A DNA stretch of 64,000 bases from Tissierella sp. MB52-C2 (GTDB lineage Bacteria; Bacillota; Clostridia; Tissierellales; Tissierellaceae): positions 2,768,643 through 2,832,642 of the forward strand of contig NZ_CP133261.1 of the NCBI RefSeq assembly GCF_030931715.1. Direction: 5' to 3'. The notes below the pieces were generated by a model, which saw only the letters and a program-made list of their open reading frames with translations, ran no database searches and was not told the DNA's origin. The position numbers were made by a program, and so were the translations under genes. Positions 56,716-64,000 of the stretch are shown piece by piece (the stretch's first letter is position 1; every line of letters begins with the position of its first letter).

Positions 56716-57331
56716 AGTTTAATGCTTTTATAAGTATTCTATATGCCGTATCCATGGCATCCTTCATACTTATATCTTTATATAATTCTTTATTATTAAT
56801 ATAATTAGCAAATCCTGATATTGTACCACGTACAGTCATTAATCGATAATAATCAGATTCTTTAGTAGAAATTATGCTTTCATTAAAGCCTAATTCTAAT
56901 AAATTGCTCACCTCATTATTAATAACAGATATAAATTGAGACAAATCATATTTCTCATCTACTATATATTCGTAAAATTCTTTAATACCTCCAGCAGATA
57001 GTAACATATTAAACGTAGATAAATTGTTTTCCAAACTCTCTGCTACAATCTGTAGTATTTCATAAAACTTTTCCTTAAAGTTTGATTTAGTTACTACCCT
57101 TGAAAATCCATTCTTTATCTCATTAATTATATTATAGATAATAGACTTTGATATTGCCTCTTCCTTTGAATCAAAATAATCATATATAGTTCCCTTACCT
57201 ATGTTTGCTGCCTTTGCTATATCTGATACTTTTATGGAATAAGGGTTAGCACCTTCCTTCATTAATCGAGTCAATCCTTCGTATATGGCAATTTCCTTTT
57301 CCGAATATATTTTACAATCCATTTTACTCAT
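56714..57331 (-). CDS. TetR-family regulator
   Basis: A 205-residue protein with an N-terminal TetR HTH (KVSDIAKAANIGKGTIYDYF, about 39-58) and a helical ligand domain. It overlaps the RND gene by 8 bases, so an internal ATG at 57322 may be the start. Co-transcribed with the transporter; it likely represses at the operator 60954-60971. Confidence 0.9.
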   Translation of the reverse strand: MSKMDCKIYSEKEIAIYEGLTRLMKEGANPYSIKVSDIAKAANIGKGTIYDYFDSKEEAISKSIIYNIINEIKNGFSRVVTKSNFKEKFYEILQIVAESLENNLSTFNMLLSAGGIKEFYEYIVDEKYDLSQFISVINNEVSNLLELGFNESIISTKESDYYRLMTVRGTISGFANYINNKELYKDISMKDAMDTAYRILIKALN

Positions 57332-60300
57332 CTCCTTCTATAGAAAATTTTCTAATTGGTCTTTTATGCAAAATATCATACATAACTGGAACTACTAAAA
57401 GAGTAAGTATTGTAGCATAAGTCAGACCACCTATGGCTACAATTGCCAAAGGCTGAAGCATTTCAGCTCCTACGCCTACTCCTGCAGATAATGTTGACAA
57501 TCCAAGGATCGTAGTTATGGCAGTCATAAGTATTGGTCTCATACGAGTCTTTCCTGTTTCTATTAGGGCCTCTTTTTTATCCATTCCTCTTTCCCTTAAC
57601 TGATTAGTATAATCTACAAATACTATACCATTATTTACTACAACCCCTGATAAAACTAAGAATCCCAGCATTGCAATTAAAGATATTTCTCCACCTGTAA
57701 GGGCTAATGCAAGTAATCCTCCAGTAAATGCTAAAGGTATTGTAAACATTACTATAAATGGAGATAATAATGATTGGAATTGAGCTACCATTATTAAATA
57801 TATAAAAGCTATGGCTAATAATGTCATATAGATTAAATCCCTTAAAGAATCTTTTATCCTCTCATTCTCTCCAGTTAATTCAATGGAATATCCTTCTGGA
57901 AGTTCGTAATCCTTTATCTTATTTTCAAATTCTCTACTTACAAGACCTATATTATGATCTTTTGCAATACCTGCCTTTACAGAAACATATCTTTCTTGAG
58001 ATTTTCTTCTTATGGATGACAACCCCTTATCTTCTGTAATCTTAGCTATATCTCCTATTTTTATTTCTTTTTCTTCACCATCTTTATGAACCTTGATACT
58101 TAAATCTTCTAGATCATCCCTTGCAATCTTTTGACTTTCTCCATCTACTACTATCACAGGATAATCTCTATTAGATAAAGTTAGAGTAGTTGTAGACTTA
58201 TCCTTTGCTATAAGTGAGTTAATTTCACTAAATACTTGTGCCACAGTTAAACCATTTTCCATGGCCTTTTCTTTATTTACTATAATTCTGGTTTCTCTAG
58301 AATTTTCATCAATCCCTGTACTTACTTCTATTGTCCCCTTTGTTTCCTCTAGTATTTTTGATATATCAAGGGATACATCTCTTAAAGTGTCTAATTCTCT
58401 ACCTTTAACTAATACTTCTATACCACTTCCACCCATTGAACCCATGTCCATATTAGAAGTACTTACTGATATTTTACAATCTAAATCCTTAATTTCTTTT
58501 TCTATTTCTTTCTCTATTTGGCTATTCTTAATCTTTTTATTTTCATCTAGGATTAAATACATGGACATGGAATCACCTTTACTATTTCCCATTATCCCAC
58601 CTAGACCTGAGCTTTGGAAAGCTCCTATGGTTTCTACCCCATCTATTTTTATAATCCTATCTAGTACTGTATCTGACATATTTATCAAATCTTCATGAGT
58701 ACTACCCTCTGGCATCTCTACAGATAAAGACATTTGAGGAGTTTCCATTTCTGGTATGAAAGCTGTACCCATGTTCATTGCCATAACTCCGCTAAGGGCT
58801 AATAATCCAACTACTGCTGACATTACAATAATCTTATACTTTAATGACCATCTTAAGATTCCTTCATATACATTAATAAATTTATTAAATAGTTTATCTT
58901 CTTTTTCCTTAGTATTTTTTAACATAGTTGATGCCATAGCAGGTACTAAAGTTAAAGCTACTATAAGACTGGCAAATAAGGAGTATGCTATGGTTAAACC
59001 CATATCAGTAAACAATTCCTTAGATATTCCTTTAGTAAACACTATAGGTAGAAATACACAGGCCGTTGTTAAGGTAGATGCAAATATGGCTCCTGCCACT
59101 TCCCTAGCCCCTTCTATTGCTGCCTTTATAGGAGACATTCCTTCATTTCGGAGTCTATATATATTTTCAATTACAACTATGGAGTTATCAACTAGCATAC
59201 CTACTCCAAGGGCTAAACCTGCTAATGATATAATATTTATAGTAACTCCTGTAAAATACATCATTGCAATAGCAAATATTATACTTATTGGAATAGATAC
59301 TGCTATTATAAATGTTGGCTTTATATCCCTTAAGAATATTAAAAGTATTACTATGGCAAGTATTCCACCATAAATTAAATTATCTAATACTGAGTCTACA
59401 ACCACATCTATATAGACCCCTTGATCCATTAAGGCTGTAAAGTTTAGACCTTCATTTTCTTTAGATAAGTCTTCCATCTTTTTCCCTATGTTTTTTGATA
59501 CTTCTGCTGTGGAAAAATTACTTTGTTTTTGGAAATTTATAATTACTGCATTATTACCATTTACCTTTGCATATATATCATCTCTATTATCTTTGTAATC
59601 AACATCTGCCACATCTTTTAAATAGACTTTGCCTACGCCTTCCTCTCCTGTATCAAATAATAATAAATTCTTCATTTCATCTAAATCTTTTATCTTATCT
59701 CCAACTTTAACTAGATAATCTGTACCCTCTTCATTTACATATCCAGCAGGCATGGAGAAATTTTGTGCCCCAAGAATACCTGAAATCATCTTCTTAGTTA
59801 TTACACCTTCTAAGGAGGCTTTCTTAAAGGCATCCTTCCTTGCACTTTCAAACTCATCTATCTTATTATTTAAAGTTTTTTCTCCTTCATTTAATTGAGA
59901 CTTTGCCTTATTCATTTCAGTGTTTAAGATTTCCTTACCCTTTACAATTTGTTCTTCTTGTAAGCTCAATTCTTTATTTTTAGCTTCTAAGTTAGATTTT
60001 TCTTCTTCTAATTCTTCTATTTTAGAATTAACAACACTTAAAGCTCCCTTTGTTTCAAATATTAACTTTTCATCTTTTTCATCTATTTGTTCCAAGGCTT
60101 TTTCAAGATTATTTTTATTTTCCTTTAACTCCACTAATCCTTTGTCTATTTGCTCTATTCCTTGAAGTATTTGTGACTTGCCACTTGTTAGAGCTTTTTC
60201 TCCTTCTACTAATTTATCTTTTTGTTTCTTTTCTTCTGCTGCTAATTTACTCTTACCATCTGCTATTTCTTTTTTAGCTTTCTCCAGTTGTTCTCCTACT

Positions 60301-60926
60301 TCACCAAGTTTATTGTCTACTTTATCTAGAATCTTTTTATTTAGACTCTCTATTTTATCTGGATTAATATATACTTCAATATTTTCTTCAACAAGTCCTA
60401 CTGCTGAAACAGAGGCAACTCCATTTATACCTTCTAGTTCAGGAATTATTCTCTGGCTCATAAGATTAGAAATCTGAGATACATCCATTCCTTCTACATC
60501 TACTGATGACACCATTACCGGAAGCATATCTGGATTTAATCTTATTATCATAGGTGAGCCTATGGAATCATTCCATGCCCCTTTAATCATATCAAGATTT
60601 CCATTGATTTCTATAATGGCAGAGTCCATATTCACATCATTGTTAAACTCCATTATAACTACTGATGAATTTTCCTGTGATATTGAACTAATATTTTTTA
60701 TATTGCTTGTGGTGGCTACTATCTGCTCTATGGGTTTAGTAACTACCATTTCTACCTCCTCCGGACTGGCTCCAGGGTATGTAGTCATAACTACTAAATA
60801 AGGTAAATTTATACTAGGTAATAAATCAGTTTGTAAATTTATAAAGGATACTCCTCCCAATATAAGTACTAATATTACTGCTACAACTACAGTATAAGGT
60901 TTCTTTACACTAAATTTCGATAACAT
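57324..60926 (-). CDS. RND-family efflux transporter with coiled-coil insertion
   Basis: A 1200-residue protein with the AcrB-like layout: first membrane helix near residue 10, TM2-6 near 340-560 shifted by an insertion, the RND D and N regions (GLALGVGMLVDNSIVVIEN), and the last helices at the end. Between the first porter subdomain and TM2 there is about 180 residues of coiled coil (about 215-400). Typical AcrB-type proteins are 1030-1050. ATG at 60924-60926 has GGGGAGG; the earlier start would read through the promoter and operator. Confidence 0.9.
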   Translation of the reverse strand: MLSKFSVKKPYTVVVAVILVLILGGVSFINLQTDLLPSINLPYLVVMTTYPGASPEEVEMVVTKPIEQIVATTSNIKNISSISQENSSVVIMEFNNDVNMDSAIIEINGNLDMIKGAWNDSIGSPMIIRLNPDMLPVMVSSVDVEGMDVSQISNLMSQRIIPELEGINGVASVSAVGLVEENIEVYINPDKIESLNKKILDKVDNKLGEVGEQLEKAKKEIADGKSKLAAEEKKQKDKLVEGEKALTSGKSQILQGIEQIDKGLVELKENKNNLEKALEQIDEKDEKLIFETKGALSVVNSKIEELEEEKSNLEAKNKELSLQEEQIVKGKEILNTEMNKAKSQLNEGEKTLNNKIDEFESARKDAFKKASLEGVITKKMISGILGAQNFSMPAGYVNEEGTDYLVKVGDKIKDLDEMKNLLLFDTGEEGVGKVYLKDVADVDYKDNRDDIYAKVNGNNAVIINFQKQSNFSTAEVSKNIGKKMEDLSKENEGLNFTALMDQGVYIDVVVDSVLDNLIYGGILAIVILLIFLRDIKPTFIIAVSIPISIIFAIAMMYFTGVTINIISLAGLALGVGMLVDNSIVVIENIYRLRNEGMSPIKAAIEGAREVAGAIFASTLTTACVFLPIVFTKGISKELFTDMGLTIAYSLFASLIVALTLVPAMASTMLKNTKEKEDKLFNKFINVYEGILRWSLKYKIIVMSAVVGLLALSGVMAMNMGTAFIPEMETPQMSLSVEMPEGSTHEDLINMSDTVLDRIIKIDGVETIGAFQSSGLGGIMGNSKGDSMSMYLILDENKKIKNSQIEKEIEKEIKDLDCKISVSTSNMDMGSMGGSGIEVLVKGRELDTLRDVSLDISKILEETKGTIEVSTGIDENSRETRIIVNKEKAMENGLTVAQVFSEINSLIAKDKSTTTLTLSNRDYPVIVVDGESQKIARDDLEDLSIKVHKDGEEKEIKIGDIAKITEDKGLSSIRRKSQERYVSVKAGIAKDHNIGLVSREFENKIKDYELPEGYSIELTGENERIKDSLRDLIYMTLLAIAFIYLIMVAQFQSLLSPFIVMFTIPLAFTGGLLALALTGGEISLIAMLGFLVLSGVVVNNGIVFVDYTNQLRERGMDKKEALIETGKTRMRPILMTAITTILGLSTLSAGVGVGAEMLQPLAIVAIGGLTYATILTLLVVPVMYDILHKRPIRKFSIEGDE

Positions 60927-60953
60927 ATTATCCTCCCCTATGTATAATCTCTC

Positions 60954-60971
60954 CGACCGACTGGTCGGTCG
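60954..60971. promoter_or_regulatory. TetR-type operator
   Basis: CGACCGAC-TG-GTCGGTCG, an 18-base near-perfect palindrome, lies just downstream of the -10 box of the RND promoter. Confidence 0.88.
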
Positions 60972-60978
60972 TCTATTT

Positions 60979-61007
60979 AGTATAAGAAATATTATATGAT
61001 TTGTCAA
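60979..61007 (-). promoter_or_regulatory. Sigma-A promoter of the RND operon
   Basis: TTGACA, 17 bases, TATACT on the minus strand; the operator follows just downstream. Confidence 0.9.
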
Positions 61008-61008
61008 T

Positions 61009-61040
61009 AAAAAAGATGCACTAGATTAATCTAGTGCATC
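61009..61040 (-). terminator. Terminator of gdhA
   Basis: A perfect 13-bp palindrome (GATGCACTAGATT and its inverse) with a T6 run on the minus strand that runs into the RND promoter. Confidence 0.88.
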
Positions 61041-61049
61041 TTTTTTATA

Positions 61050-62318
61050 TTAGTACCATCCTCTTAATTTCATTACTTCAGCAACTTTTTTAACTGAAAT
61101 CATATAAGCTGCTTCTCTTACTGTTACATTGTATTCATTTTTAAGTTTCCATATTTCGTTAAATGCTTTAACCATTTCAACTTCTTGCTTCTCTTCAACT
61201 TCTTTTTCTGACCAATAATAACCTTGAAGGTTTTGTGCCCACTCAAAGTATGAAACTGTAACTCCACCAGCATTTGTTAATATGTCTGGAGTAACTGTAA
61301 TTCCTCTTTCTTTTAGGATAACGTCTGCACCTGGAGTAATAGGTCCATTAGCAGCTTCACAGATTAACTTAGTTTTTACTACTTTTGCTACGTCTTCTGT
61401 AATAGCATTTTCTAAAGCAGCTGGAATCAACATATCTACTTCTAGACTCCAGAATTCATCTAAGGAAATCATTTTTGCCTTTGGATAATCTACTAAATTT
61501 CTATGCTCATTGAAGTAAGCTTCCATTTCATAGAAATCTAATCCATCTTCATTATATAATGCATAAGTTCCAACAGATGGTGCCCACTCAGCTATTGCAA
61601 CAATTTTAGCACCTTGTCTTTGAACATTTTTAACTGTATATCTACCAACGTTTCCGAATCCTTGGATAGCAACTGTTGATTTAGCCATATCTATACCTAA
61701 CTCTCTAGCTGCTTCTCTAGCTATAACTGCAACTCCAAATCCTGTTGCTTCGTTTCTTCCTTCTGATCCACCCCATGCAACTGGTTTTCCAGTAAGTACT
61801 CCTATATTCATATTATCGTTGTTTAATTTAATGTACTCATCTACCATCCAAGCCATTACTTGTCCGTTAGATCCTACGTCTGGAGCTGGTACGTCTATTT
61901 TTTCTCCTAAGTATTTATGAAGACCTTGCACATATCCTCTAGATAATCTTTCTAGTTCTCCTTGTGATAATGTAAGAGGGTCAACAGTAATTCCACCTTT
62001 TCCTCCACCATAAGGAACTCCCATAACTCCACATTTAAAAGTCATCCAGATTGATAATGCCTTAACTTCATCTGCGTTAACTCCCGGATGGAATCTAATT
62101 CCACCTTTAGCAGGCCCTATAGCTGTATTATGTGATGATCTATATCCTTTAAATACCTTTACTGAGCCATCATCCATTTTAACTGGGATTGAAACCTCAA
62201 TAATTCTTTGTGGTTCTTTAAGTAATTCATAAACTGCTGGTTCTAGACCTAATGCATCGCAAGCATGTTTAACTTGTAACTGAGCACTTTCTAATGGGTT
62301 TAGATTTTCTTTTGACAT
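61050..62318 (-). CDS. gdhA: Glutamate dehydrogenase
   Basis: A 422-residue enzyme with the GPAKGGIRFHP and YGGGKGG motifs and the catalytic lysine (MTFKCGVMGVPYGGGKGG), then the Rossmann domain GFGNVGR (about 212). It interconverts glutamate and 2-oxoglutarate, an important step in amino-acid fermentation. Start ATG behind AGGGAGG. The promoter at 62384-62412 and terminator at 61009-61040 make it a single-gene unit. Confidence 0.97.
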   Translation of the reverse strand: MSKENLNPLESAQLQVKHACDALGLEPAVYELLKEPQRIIEVSIPVKMDDGSVKVFKGYRSSHNTAIGPAKGGIRFHPGVNADEVKALSIWMTFKCGVMGVPYGGGKGGITVDPLTLSQGELERLSRGYVQGLHKYLGEKIDVPAPDVGSNGQVMAWMVDEYIKLNNDNMNIGVLTGKPVAWGGSEGRNEATGFGVAVIAREAARELGIDMAKSTVAIQGFGNVGRYTVKNVQRQGAKIVAIAEWAPSVGTYALYNEDGLDFYEMEAYFNEHRNLVDYPKAKMISLDEFWSLEVDMLIPAALENAITEDVAKVVKTKLICEAANGPITPGADVILKERGITVTPDILTNAGGVTVSYFEWAQNLQGYYWSEKEVEEKQEVEMVKAFNEIWKLKNEYNVTVREAAYMISVKKVAEVMKLRGWY

Positions 62319-62343
62319 TATACAAAACCTCCCTTTATTTTAA

Positions 62344-62363
62344 TTGGTGAATTCTATCACCAA
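62344..62363. promoter_or_regulatory. Inverted repeat in gdhA leader
   Basis: TTGGTGA-ATTCTA-TCACCAA, just after the predicted transcription start. Possible operator or leader hairpin. Confidence 0.45.
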
Positions 62364-62383
62364 TAGATTATCTTTCCAATGAA

Positions 62384-62412
62384 ATTATAACATATTGATT
62401 AGACAAGTTCAA
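62384..62412 (-). promoter_or_regulatory. gdhA promoter
   Basis: TTGAAC-17-TATAAT on the minus strand, about 66 bases before the ATG. Confidence 0.85.
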
Positions 62413-62518
62413 TCAGTCTAATTATTAATTGTTAATTTTAAATTATAAATTGAATGATTAAATTCTCTATTGTATTCCATTGAAGGAAATACTGTCAAAT
62501 TACTTTAATCTTTTAAGA

Positions 62519-63739
62519 TTATTTTAATGCGAAAGCTTCTATTATATCGTCTACATTATCCAAAGACTCTATAAGAAGTGGTAATATTTCATAAACATCT
62601 CCAATAATACCATAGTCAGCAACTTTAAATATAGGTGCATCTTTATCCTTATTTATGGCAACAATAACTTTAGATTCTTGCATACCTGCCAAGTGCTGAA
62701 TAGCTCCTGAAATACCACAAGCAATATAAAGGGAAGGTCTAACAGTTTTACCTGTTTGTCCTACTTGGTGTCCCTGGTCTATCCAACCAGCATCAACTGT
62801 AGCACGAGAAGCTCCTACTACTCCACCAAACTTCTTTGCTAAATCTTGAATTAACTTAAATCCTTCTGGATTTCCAAGACCTCTACCACCTGATACTATT
62901 ATTTTTGAATCTTCAAGTTGTACTTCTGCCTTTCCACCTTTGACTACTTCCATAACTTTAGCCCTTATATCTTCATCTTTTAATTCTGGAATAAATTTAA
63001 CTATATTACCTTTTCTACTTTCATTATACTTTGCCTTTTCCATAACCCCTGGTCTAACTGTAGACATTTGTGGTCTATGATCTGGACAAATAATAGTTGC
63101 CATTAGGTTTCCACCAAAGGCTGGACGAGTCTGTAAAAGTCTTCTATTTTCTATATCAATATCCAGCTTTGTACAATCTGCAGTAAGTCCTGTATGAACT
63201 CTTGCAGATATTCTAGGTCCTAAATCTCTACCTATATTTGTAGCACCTATCAACATAATTTCAGGCTTTCTTTCCTTAATTAAATCATAAATTACTTTAG
63301 TATATCCATCAGTTGTATATACACTTAGTAGCTGATGGTCTGCATATAGAACTTCATCTGCTCCATATTTAACTAATTTTTCCGCTAAATTATCTATATC
63401 CTTACCCAATAGCACAGCAGTCAAAGGAACTTTTAGTTCATCAGCTATTTTTCTTCCTTCTCCTACTAACTCTATGGCTACATTAAGCAGCTCCTTATCT
63501 CTTTGCTCTGCAAATACCCAAACTCCCCTATATTCATCTACATTTACTCCGCCAGCTCTATATTTTTTTTCTTCTTTCTCTATTGCATCTACTGGACAGG
63601 CCTCTACACATTGTCCGCAAGCCGTACACTTTTCATTGATTTTAGCCTTTTTATCTATCATGTCTATAGCATCAAAGGGACATACTCTAACGCACTTTCC
63701 ACAGCCAATACATTTCAACTCTATAACTTTAACAGCCAT
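62519..63739 (-). CDS. etfA: Electron-transfer flavoprotein alpha subunit with ferredoxin domain
   Basis: A 406-residue protein. The N-terminal 60 residues hold two 4Fe-4S motifs, C10-xx-C13-xx-C16-xxx-C20-P and C38-xx-C41-xx-C44-xxx-C48-P; the rest is EtfA with the FAD-binding GGRGLGN and QVGQTGKTVRPSLYI segments. The ferredoxin-bearing form occurs in electron-bifurcating or related Etf complexes. etfB lies directly upstream. Confidence 0.93.
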   Translation of the reverse strand: MAVKVIELKCIGCGKCVRVCPFDAIDMIDKKAKINEKCTACGQCVEACPVDAIEKEEKKYRAGGVNVDEYRGVWVFAEQRDKELLNVAIELVGEGRKIADELKVPLTAVLLGKDIDNLAEKLVKYGADEVLYADHQLLSVYTTDGYTKVIYDLIKERKPEIMLIGATNIGRDLGPRISARVHTGLTADCTKLDIDIENRRLLQTRPAFGGNLMATIICPDHRPQMSTVRPGVMEKAKYNESRKGNIVKFIPELKDEDIRAKVMEVVKGGKAEVQLEDSKIIVSGGRGLGNPEGFKLIQDLAKKFGGVVGASRATVDAGWIDQGHQVGQTGKTVRPSLYIACGISGAIQHLAGMQESKVIVAINKDKDAPIFKVADYGIIGDVYEILPLLIESLDNVDDIIEAFALK

Positions 63740-63767
63740 TTAAATTCCTCCTTTATCAGATGATATA

Positions 63768-64000
63768 TTAAATAAGATGTTTTTCTCTTAATCTTAGTAT
63801 CAATGATTCAACTGCCTCTTTTCCACTTCCCTGTAATATTTCTCCCTCACCTGATCTTCCTGATGGTGTAAAAGATTTATTTACTTGGGTAGGCGATCCG
63901 TTTAGTCCTAGATTGTCAAAATCTGCATCTACATCTTTTGCTGATAAAACCTTAACATTATCACTATTGTAGGCATTATAAATGCCTTTAATGGAAGGGT
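63768..64000 (-). CDS. etfB: Electron-transfer flavoprotein beta subunit, partial
   Basis: The last 77 codons of a gene entering from the right edge. The C-terminus has LNGSPTQVNKSFTP and GEILQGSGKEAVESLI, as in EtfB. It is 28 bases from etfA and in the same operon. Confidence 0.88.
   Translation of the reverse strand, partial: PSIKGIYNAYNSDNVKVLSAKDVDADFDNLGLNGSPTQVNKSFTPSGRSGEGEILQGSGKEAVESLILRLREKHLI

Overview
This AT-rich window reads as low-GC Bacillota (Firmicutes) of clostridial or Tissierellia type. The grounds are strong GGAGG ribosome sites, a CIRCE-controlled groES-groEL pair, an NAD-type glutamate dehydrogenase, an electron-transfer flavoprotein whose alpha subunit carries an N-terminal ferredoxin, and a Bce-type bacitracin/lantibiotic stress module. 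The species cannot be named from sequence alone. I see no rRNA, tRNA or CRISPR array.

Positions 1 to about 22.7 kb are most of a tailed-phage prophage lying against the 3' end of guaA. Read right to left it shows: a tyrosine integrase, an ImmA-like protease and an XRE repressor; a DUF3800 gene convergent with a probable small structured RNA; a repressor with two tandem HTH domains facing a Cro-like gene across shared operators; a DUF5131 protein; early and replication genes (Gam-like protein, annealing-like protein, HTH initiator with internal iterons, DnaB helicase, RecU); a Com-like zinc finger; an HNH nuclease; a sigma-region-4-like regulator followed by a promoter-terminator leader; then terminase, portal, head-morphogenesis, scaffold and the start of the capsid gene. 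Tail and lysis genes must lie beyond the left edge. Many genes here are under 60 codons and translationally coupled.

From 22.7 to 43.7 kb lie host genes: guaB with an ATPase-only guaA; an ECF sigma factor / anti-sigma operon with two membrane proteins; an alanine/glycine symporter; a permuted NlpC/P60-type hydrolase that appears to start at ATA; a flotillin; a sigma-54-controlled cyclic-amide operon (M20 amidohydrolase, DUF1097 membrane protein, dihydropyrimidinase) with its enhancer-binding activator; a chemoreceptor; a YibQ-like deacetylase; groES-groEL; and a DUF554 membrane protein.

From 43.9 to 55.7 kb is an envelope-stress locus. Response regulator and histidine kinase, normally adjacent in BceRS systems, are separated by two glycolipid glycosyltransferases, a polysaccharide deacetylase and a flippase-like membrane protein. 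The BceAB-like transporter follows. A duplicated 60-bp element with a BceR-type operator precedes both the glycosyltransferase operon and the transporter. An ECF-type promoter, identical in spacing to one before the sigma factor gene and one before the hydrolase gene, lies between that element and the first glycosyltransferase. The sigma factor and the two-component system therefore probably converge on membrane glycolipid and cell-wall remodelling.

From 55.7 kb to the right end are an Ogg glycosylase, a TetR regulator with an RND transporter that has a long coiled-coil insertion and a TetR-type operator, gdhA, and etfA with the end of etfB.
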